A stretch of DNA of 64,000 nucleotides from Haloplanus vescus (lineage in GTDB: Archaea > Halobacteriota > Halobacteria > Halobacteriales > Haloferacaceae). This document shows positions 58,293 through 64,000 of the stretch, piece by piece. The translations under genes and the position numbers were made by a program. The stretch lies in contig NZ_FNQT01000002.1 in the NCBI RefSeq assembly GCF_900107665.1, positions 64,286 through 128,285 on the forward strand, read 5' to 3'. Position 1 is the stretch's first letter. Every line of letters begins with the position of its first letter. The notes under the pieces were generated by a model that was not told where the DNA came from, did not search any database, and saw only the letters and a program-made list of their open reading frames with translations.

Positions 58293-59051
58293 ATGACTGG
58301 CGAGCGACCGACAGCCGTCGTCGAGCGCCGCGGCGACACGCTCCGAGCGCTCGCGTCGGGGCCGGCTTCGACGACTGACGTCGCGACGCGCATCGACGCC
58401 TCTCGGTCGACGGCGGACCGCGCGCTCCGCGAACTCTCGACGGCTGGCTTCGTGACGCGCTCCGACGAGGGGTATCGACTGACGACGGCGGGACAGGCCG
58501 CACTCGACGCCCACCACCGACAGGCTCGGCGAATCGACGGAGCCGCCGAGGCCGCCGCCCTGTTCGACGGGGTGGACCTCGGCTTCGACGTCGACCCGGC
58601 CGTATTCGAGGGTGCACGCGTGGTCCAAGCCCGGCCACACGCCCCGAACCGGCCGGTCGAGTGTGTCAACGCCCTCGTCGCCGACGCCACGCACGTCTCG
58701 GTGTACACGGGGCGCGTCCTCTCTCGGTACACGCGCATCTACCACGACCGGCTTCGTGACGGGATGTCGGGCACGTTCGTCGCCCCCGAACGCGTCTTCG
58801 AACGACAGAGCGCCCTCCGGGCCGACGATTGGGACCCGTCGGCCGTCCGTGGCCGCATCGCCCGGCGCTACACCGACCGCGACGCGCCCGTGACGCTGGT
58901 GCTCGCGGAGACGCCCGACGGCCCGGCGATGGGTCTGGTCGTCTTTCGCGACGAGGCTCCGCGGGGTTTTCTCGGCACCGACGCCCCGGCGGCGACGCGG
59001 TGGGCGCGCGCCCTCCACGAACGCGTGTGGGCCGACGCGGACCCGGACTAA
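58293..59051 (+). CDS. Winged-helix transcriptional regulator with a C-terminal sensor domain
   Basis: A 252-residue protein. Residues 1-70 are a winged helix: L-R-A-L-A-S-G-P-A-S-T-T-D-V-A-T-R-I, R-S-T-A-D-R-A-L-R-E-L as recognition helix, and G-Y-R-L-T-T-A-G as the wing. The 170-residue C-terminal domain resembles the FilR1/methanogenesis regulator type (V-E-C-V-N-A-L-V, T-H-V-S-V-Y-T-G-R-V). Its stop overlaps the end of the convergent lactate-dehydrogenase-type gene, which makes it a candidate, but unproven, lactate regulator. Confidence 0.82.
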   Translation: MTGERPTAVVERRGDTLRALASGPASTTDVATRIDASRSTADRALRELSTAGFVTRSDEGYRLTTAGQAALDAHHRQARRIDGAAEAAALFDGVDLGFDVDPAVFEGARVVQARPHAPNRPVECVNALVADATHVSVYTGRVLSRYTRIYHDRLRDGMSGTFVAPERVFERQSALRADDWDPSAVRGRIARRYTDRDAPVTLVLAETPDGPAMGLVVFRDEAPRGFLGTDAPAATRWARALHERVWADADPD

Positions 59052-62000
59052 TCCAGCGCGGCCGCGAGTGCTTCGACCGGCGTCGGCGGCTTCTCGTCGT
59101 ACTCGTCGCCGAGCTGGGTGCGACAGGAGGCGCCCGGGGCGACGACCCGGTCGCCGTCGCTCTCCTCGACTTGGTCGAAGAGCACGTCGCCGATGGCCTG
59201 ACTCATCGAGTAGTGTTCGGCCTCGTAGCCGAAGGAGCCGGCCATGCCACAGCAGCCGGAATCGAGGGGGTCGACCGCGTAGCCGGCGCGGCGCAACACG
59301 CCGACGGCGTGGTGGTCTTTCCGCGTCGACTTCTGGTGGCAGTGGCCGTGGTAGGTCAGCGTCTCGGCCGGCGTCTCGGTTGAGAGGGCTTCGTCAAGCT
59401 GGAAGGAGTCGAGATACTCCATGACGCCGTAGGTGTTGGCGGCCACCGCGTCCACGTCGTCGCCGGTGAGCAGGTCCCGGTAATCGGATTGCAGCATAAC
59501 CGCGTCGGACGGTTCGACGACGACAACGTCCCAGCCGTCGCGGACGCGGGGCGCGAGGGCGTCGACGTTCGTCCGCGCTTGGTCGCGCGCCTGGTCGAGA
59601 AAGCCCTTCGAGAACGGGGGGCGACCGCTGCCGGTCACGTCGTCCGGAATCTGGACGTGGACGTTCGCGGCTTCGAGGACGCGGACCGCGGCCTTCCCCG
59701 CGTCCGGCGCGTTGTACGTCGTGTACGTGTCGGGGAAGAGGAGGACGCGACGGTCCGCCGTTGCGGCGCTCACCTGCGCACCGCCTCGACTCTCGAACCA
59801 GTCGACGAGCGACTCGCGGTGGAACTCGGGGAGCGACCGGTCGCTCGCGATACCGACTGTCTTCTCCATGAGCGTGCGGGCGCCGGGCACCTTCGCCAGC
59901 CAGTTCGAGAGGGGAGCGAGCGCGGAGCCCACGGCGTTCAGCGCGTCGATGTTCGCGAACAGGCGGTCACGGAGGCTGGAGCCGTGGCGCTGGTGGTGTT
60001 CGTGGGTCACTTCGGCTTTCAGTTTCGCGAGGTCGACTTCGCTCGGGCAGTCCTTCGAACAACCCTTGCAGCCGATACAGAGGTCGAGCACCTCGTGCAT
60101 GAACTCCACGTCCGTCGCTTCGTGGTCGAGGTCGCCGCTCATCGCCTGCCGGAGCAGGTTCGCTCGACCGCGGGTGGCGGTAATCTCCTCCTGACTCGCG
60201 CGGTAGGTCGGGCACATGACGCCGCCGGTGGTCTCCTGCGGGCCGCGACAGCCCCCACAGCCGTGACAGAGTTCGACCATGCCCTGCATGCCGTTCTCGT
60301 TGTCCCAGTCGAGTTCGGACTCGAAGCCGGCGTCGAAGTCGTAGTCGGCATCGAACCGCAGGTTCTCGGTCATGTCCACGTCGCCACAGATGTTGCCCGG
60401 ATTCAGGAGCCAGTCGGGGTCGACCGCGCTCTTCAGGTCGCGGAACGACTGCCAGAGGCGCTCGCCGTACAGTTTCCGGTTCCACTGGGTGCGCGCCCGA
60501 CCGTCGCCGTGTTCGCCCGAGACGGAGCCGTTGTATTTCACCACGAGGTCCGTTGCGGCGTCGGCGATGGACTCCATCTGCTCGATGCCCTCCACCGTCT
60601 TGGTGTTGACCAGCGGGCGGATGTGGAGGACGCCCGGCCCGGCGTGGGCGTAGTAACTCGCGAAGGTGTCGTGGTCGTCGAGAATCGCCTGGAAGTCGGC
60701 GACGTAGTCGGGGAGGTTCTCCGGCGGGATGGCGGTGTCCTCGATGAACGCGATGTGTTTCGCGTCGCTCGTGCGGCCGAGCAGGATGGGGAGGCCCGCC
60801 TTCCGCATCTTCCAGAACTTCTCCCTCGTCTCGGCGTCGTGGGCCTCCATCGCCGCCCGGGCGCGCGGCGGGGCATCGGTCACGTCGGCGGCGCCCTCGC
60901 TCGGGTCGGCCGCGGCAGTACCGTCCGGCACTCGGTCGGCGATGAGGTCAGCGACCTTCTGGCGGCCGTCCTCGTCGCTCTCGGCGTAGAACTCCACGAG
61001 GAGGACCGAATCCGTGTTCTCGGGGAGCATCCCCACTACGTCCGCGAACTCTGCCGTGTCCCGCGCTAGGTCGAGCAACACGTCGTCCATCACCTCGACT
61101 GCGGCGGGGTCGTGTTCGAGGATGGGCGCTACGTCCGCCATCGCGTCGAGTAGGTCGTCGTAGGTCAGGAGGCCGATGGCCTTCGTCTCGGGGACGGGTT
61201 CGAGCGAGACGGTCGCCTCGGTGATGACCGCGAGCGTTCCCTCGCTCCCCGCGAGGAGGCGCGCGAGGTTGACCGACCCCGTCTCCGCCTCGTCGACGAG
61301 GCGGTCCAGATTGTACCCCGAGACGTTGCGCTTCAGGTCGGGATACTGCTCGCGAACCTCGTCGGCGTCTTCCTCGACGATGCGGTTCACTTCGGCGTAG
61401 AAGCGTTCTTCCAGGTCGCCGTCCGGGTCGGCCTCGGCGCGGAGTTCGTCGAGACTCACCTCGCCGAACGTCGTCACCGTCCCGTCCGCGAGGACGACTT
61501 CGACCTCTTCGACGTAGGCGTCGGTCTTGCCGTACTTCAGGGAGTGTGACCCGGTCGAGTTGTTGCCGATGGCACCGCCGAGGACGCTCTTGTCGCCCCA
61601 CGCGGGGTCGGGTGCGAATTTCAGCCCGTGCGGGGCGAGTTCGGCGTTGAGGTCCTCGAGTTTCACGCCGGGTTGGGCGCGGGCGCGCCGAGACTCGGGG
61701 TCGGTCTCCACCACGTCGGTCATCTCCTTCGAGAAGTCGAGGACGACCGCCTCGTTGACGGTCTGGCCGGCGAGACTCGTCCCGCCGCCGCGTGGGAGGA
61801 CGGGTATCTCGCGCTCGGCGCAGTACTCGACGACGGCGGCCACGTCGGCCGTCGACGCGGGGATGACGACGCCGATGGGCGTCATCTCGTAGGCACTCGC
61901 GTCGGTCGCGTACAGTTGGCGAGAATAGTCGTCGAACCGCACGTCACCGTCGATCAGGCGGTCGAGGTCGTCGACCATTCCGGGTCGGTCGACGTCGTCA

Positions 62001-62062
62001 CTTCGGTAGTCGTAATCGCCCGCCTGCGACGGATCGTCCGCGGGGTCGCCTCTCGTTGCCAT
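59048..62062 (-). CDS. FAD/4Fe-4S D-lactate dehydrogenase-type oxidoreductase (GlcD-GlpC fusion)
   Basis: A 1004-residue protein from ATG 62062. Residues about 50-510 are a VAO-type FAD domain: V-L-P-R-G-G-G-T-S-L-A-G-Q, G-A-I-G-N-N-S-T-G-S, G-S-E-G-T-L-A-V-I-T-E. C-terminal half: C-H-G-C-G-G-C-R-G, then C-I-G-C-K-G-C-S-K-D-C-P, two clusters. The heterodisulfide-reductase-like end has G-H-C-H-Q-K-S and G-C-C-G-M-A. It oxidises D-lactate or glycolate and passes electrons to the membrane. The lactate permease gene lies 53 bases upstream on the same strand. Confidence 0.94.
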   Translation of the reverse strand: MATRGDPADDPSQAGDYDYRSDDVDRPGMVDDLDRLIDGDVRFDDYSRQLYATDASAYEMTPIGVVIPASTADVAAVVEYCAEREIPVLPRGGGTSLAGQTVNEAVVLDFSKEMTDVVETDPESRRARAQPGVKLEDLNAELAPHGLKFAPDPAWGDKSVLGGAIGNNSTGSHSLKYGKTDAYVEEVEVVLADGTVTTFGEVSLDELRAEADPDGDLEERFYAEVNRIVEEDADEVREQYPDLKRNVSGYNLDRLVDEAETGSVNLARLLAGSEGTLAVITEATVSLEPVPETKAIGLLTYDDLLDAMADVAPILEHDPAAVEVMDDVLLDLARDTAEFADVVGMLPENTDSVLLVEFYAESDEDGRQKVADLIADRVPDGTAAADPSEGAADVTDAPPRARAAMEAHDAETREKFWKMRKAGLPILLGRTSDAKHIAFIEDTAIPPENLPDYVADFQAILDDHDTFASYYAHAGPGVLHIRPLVNTKTVEGIEQMESIADAATDLVVKYNGSVSGEHGDGRARTQWNRKLYGERLWQSFRDLKSAVDPDWLLNPGNICGDVDMTENLRFDADYDFDAGFESELDWDNENGMQGMVELCHGCGGCRGPQETTGGVMCPTYRASQEEITATRGRANLLRQAMSGDLDHEATDVEFMHEVLDLCIGCKGCSKDCPSEVDLAKLKAEVTHEHHQRHGSSLRDRLFANIDALNAVGSALAPLSNWLAKVPGARTLMEKTVGIASDRSLPEFHRESLVDWFESRGGAQVSAATADRRVLLFPDTYTTYNAPDAGKAAVRVLEAANVHVQIPDDVTGSGRPPFSKGFLDQARDQARTNVDALAPRVRDGWDVVVVEPSDAVMLQSDYRDLLTGDDVDAVAANTYGVMEYLDSFQLDEALSTETPAETLTYHGHCHQKSTRKDHHAVGVLRRAGYAVDPLDSGCCGMAGSFGYEAEHYSMSQAIGDVLFDQVEESDGDRVVAPGASCRTQLGDEYDEKPPTPVEALAAALD

Positions 62063-62115
62063 TGGCGGCCACTTAGCGCATGGCCGCATAAAATGCGTGG
62101 ACTAGACCCGCAGGT

Positions 62116-63825
62116 CTAGAACACGCCGGGGAAGAGGACGTACCCGAACAGGAGCGTCAGGATACCCGTCATCGTCGCGTAGTACGCGAGCGGGATGAGT
62201 TCGTAGCGGATAACCCGACCCTCCTCGCCGACGAGACCGACGACGGCGAGCGCTGCGACGACGTTGTGAACGGCGATGAGGTTCCCGATGGCACCACCGA
62301 CGGCCTGCGCGCCGAGCAGGATGGTGTGCGGGAAGCCAATCGTGTCAGCAACGCCGTACTGGAACGTCCCGAACAGGATGTCGGAGACGGTGTTCGACCC
62401 GGCGAGGAACGCCCCGAGCGCGCCGACGAGCGACGCGAAGAAGGGGTAGGCCCCGCCAGCGAGGTTCGCCATGGCGTCCGAGAGGATGATGAGCATCCCG
62501 TCGGTGTTCGTGGCGGTCCCCGACTGAAGCATAATCTGGACCGTCGCGACTGCGAACAGCAGGGCGATGACGGCGGGCGTCACCTTCTCGATGGTTTCGG
62601 TCCACGAGCCCTTGATTTCCTCAGTGGACATCCCGTGGAGCGGGATGGTGAGGAGGTGGACGGCGACGAACACCGCACCGGGCAGGTACAGCACCGCGAG
62701 CGACCCGGACAGCGACGTGCCGAGGATGGACTGCCACTGCAGGACGAGCGTCGACTGCAGGAACGAGGTCACCGGACCGACGACGCGAGTAACGACCAGG
62801 AGAATCGCCACGAGGGCGTAGGGCGCCCACGCTCGCGGCAGGGACATCGTCTGGACCGTCCCGCCGTCGGCGGCGACCTGCGTGTCTCGGTCCGAGGATT
62901 CACCGGGTTCGATGTCGCCGACCCAGTGTTCGGGCCACTGCGACTGCGGGCCGAAGTCCCACTCGTCGTCCGGGTGGAAGAAGCCGGCCTTGAGTGCACT
63001 GACCGTGATGAACAGCCCGACCATGGCGCCGATGAGCCCCGGGAACTCCGGCCCGAGGAAGTACGCCGTCGCCCAGTAGGGCGCGGCGAAGGACGCCCAC
63101 GCGAACAGGCACAGCGGCAGCACTTCGAGGGCGGGCTTGATGGAGCGCTCCTCACCGAAGAAGCGCGTCATCATCGCCACGCCGATGAACGGGAGGATGG
63201 CACCGACGACGACGTGGAAGGAGGCGGCCCACACCGCGATTTCGCCGACCCACGCTTCCACGGTCAGTCCCTGGGCCGCGACGGCCGAGGAGATGACTTC
63301 GACGTCCTCGAAGATGTCGATCATCCCGATAATGAGCGGTGTCCCGACGGCGCCGAACGTAATCGCCATCAGGTTACCGGTAAGCGCGACCACGACGGCG
63401 GCCAGCGGCGGGAAGCCGAGGCCGACGAGCAGCGGACCGACGATGGCTGCCGGCGTCCCGAACCCGGCGGCCCCCTCGATGAACGACCCCATCAGGAAGA
63501 CGAGCAGGACGACCTGCACGCGTCGGTCGTCGCTGATCGACGCGAAGCCCTGACTGATGGCGTCGAACGCGCCAGTGCGCTTGAGCGTATAGAGCAACAG
63601 GATCGCCCCGAAGACGATCCACAGGATGCTCGCAGCCGTGATGAAGCCGTTAATAGTTGCTGCAGCAATCCATTGGAAGGACATTCCCCAGCCGACATAG
63701 CCGGCCGCGATGGCGACGACCCACGCGATGGGCATCGCTCGCGTCGCGGGCCAGAACCGCCCGACCATCAGATACGCGATGGCCACGAGCGGCAACACCG
63801 CGACGAGGATGTCTATAGCTGCCAT
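62116..63825 (-). CDS. lctP: L-lactate permease family transporter
   Basis: A 569-residue membrane protein with about 13-14 helices. LctP family features: [33 protein letters not shown] and [20 protein letters not shown]. It takes up lactate or glycolate with protons or sodium. First gene of the likely lctP-dehydrogenase operon. A loop at about 290-330 is acidic and longer than in E. coli. Confidence 0.95.
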   Translation of the reverse strand: MAAIDILVAVLPLVAIAYLMVGRFWPATRAMPIAWVVAIAAGYVGWGMSFQWIAAATINGFITAASILWIVFGAILLLYTLKRTGAFDAISQGFASISDDRRVQVVLLVFLMGSFIEGAAGFGTPAAIVGPLLVGLGFPPLAAVVVALTGNLMAITFGAVGTPLIIGMIDIFEDVEVISSAVAAQGLTVEAWVGEIAVWAASFHVVVGAILPFIGVAMMTRFFGEERSIKPALEVLPLCLFAWASFAAPYWATAYFLGPEFPGLIGAMVGLFITVSALKAGFFHPDDEWDFGPQSQWPEHWVGDIEPGESSDRDTQVAADGGTVQTMSLPRAWAPYALVAILLVVTRVVGPVTSFLQSTLVLQWQSILGTSLSGSLAVLYLPGAVFVAVHLLTIPLHGMSTEEIKGSWTETIEKVTPAVIALLFAVATVQIMLQSGTATNTDGMLIILSDAMANLAGGAYPFFASLVGALGAFLAGSNTVSDILFGTFQYGVADTIGFPHTILLGAQAVGGAIGNLIAVHNVVAALAVVGLVGEEGRVIRYELIPLAYYATMTGILTLLFGYVLFPGVF

Positions 63826-63901
63826 ACTGCCCTCCGGCGCGACTCGGCGGTCGCGCCCATTCCACGATCATTCTTGATTCGATCGAACATCGGTCCATGC
63901 C

Positions 63902-63916
63902 ACCAACTCCCTTGGT
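63902..63916 (-). promoter_or_regulatory. Candidate operator ACCAA-N5-TTGGT upstream of lctP
   Basis: A perfect 5-5-5 inverted repeat directly downstream (in transcription sense) of the TATA box at 63916-63925. A second palindrome TTCGATCGAA (63878-63887) lies in the leader. Either could bind a lactate-responsive regulator; no regulator is proven. Confidence 0.5.
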
Positions 63917-63925
63917 TTATATTTA
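63916..63925 (-). promoter_or_regulatory. TATA box of lctP
   Basis: The minus strand reads TAAATATAAA in a gap otherwise richer in GC, about 95 bases before the lctP ATG. That gives a leader of about 65 bases. The remaining bases to 64000 are AT-rich and hold nothing else I can support. Confidence 0.65.
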
Positions 63926-64000
63926 ACGTTCCTCGCTTTTCGTTATAGTTCTCGGTCGATAATCATCGACTCGTGGAGAAATTCTAACACGTATAGAAGA

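Noticed and set aside
1-64000. Insertion sequences, prophage or plasmid-type genes
   Set aside because: I looked for transposases, integrases, recombinases, phage structural proteins and toxin-antitoxin pairs and found none. Composition is even throughout.

Overview
The window is a piece of a haloarchaeal (class Halobacteria) chromosome. GC is very high throughout, and almost every protein is strongly acidic. Several genes are diagnostic for the group: the tubulin relative CetZ1, DnaG of the archaeal type, aIF2-beta with a TRAM domain, coenzyme F420 genes, a MoaB, and Tat/lipobox precursors. Genes are tightly packed with many 4-base ATGA/GTGA overlaps. I see no insertion sequence, prophage, CRISPR array or rRNA. 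The only RNA gene I can call is one tRNA-Leu (UAA anticodon).

Layout. 1-6 kb: end of homoserine kinase, small membrane proteins, PdxS, a DUF1405 membrane protein, an enolase-superfamily enzyme and a CARF-like regulator (HFX_2341 family). 6-12.3 kb: a MOSC protein, a DUF6498 membrane protein, DnaG, an acetyltransferase, a DUF92 (phytol-kinase-like) membrane protein and a divergent short cis-prenyltransferase homologue. 12.2-15 kb: a DUF4382 lipoprotein, an MscS channel and a bona fide cis-prenyltransferase (UppS). 15.1-18.8 kb: cofH, cofG and cofC for coenzyme F420. 18.8-22.9 kb: a membrane-anchored secreted protein overlapping cetZ1, an NAD-dependent epimerase-like protein, thymidylate kinase and a small membrane protein. 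23.4-23.85 kb: a gene-free stretch of stem-loops and tRNA-like arms beside tRNA-Leu. 24.4-27.3 kb: a pabB-pabA-pabC operon. 27.3-34.9 kb: cyclophilin, the sppA/DUF4350 pair, a PHP phosphoesterase, and an RND exporter with its COG1361 surface partner. 35-40 kb: a secreted nuclease/lamin-tail protein, a HAD hydrolase, MsrB, a universal stress protein, a fumarylacetoacetase-like protein and aIF2-beta. 40.2-46.2 kb: a DRE-TIM lyase paired with a class III CoA-transferase, a UbiA/lycopene-cyclase fusion, IlvD and a His-rich MoaB. 46.3-47.9 kb: small proteins and a Vms1-like peptidyl-tRNA hydrolase. 47.9-55.2 kb: an iron-type ABC transporter operon that ends in a polytopic glycosyltransferase and is headed by a GT75-type glycosyltransferase. 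Two copies of a 16-bp iron-box palindrome lie directly upstream of the two transcription units. 55.3-59 kb: a DUF1998-type helicase, a DUF123/GIY-YIG-like protein and an HTH regulator. 59-64 kb: a lactate permease and a two-domain FAD/FeS D-lactate dehydrogenase-type operon.

The most interesting parts, in my view, are these: (1) the apparently iron-regulated unit that couples a ferric-type ABC importer to two unrelated glycosyltransferases; (2) the single-chain UbiA prenyltransferase-lycopene cyclase fusion; (3) the catalytically degenerate cis-prenyltransferase next to a polyprenol-kinase-like gene, which looks like an NgBR/Nus1-style partner for the intact UppS 2 kb away; (4) the DRE-TIM lyase with a RDG-to-REG change, translationally coupled to a CoA-transferase; and (5) the hairpin cluster and inverted T-arm motifs next to tRNA-Leu. 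All functional statements come from reading translated sequence and motifs by eye. No database search was possible.
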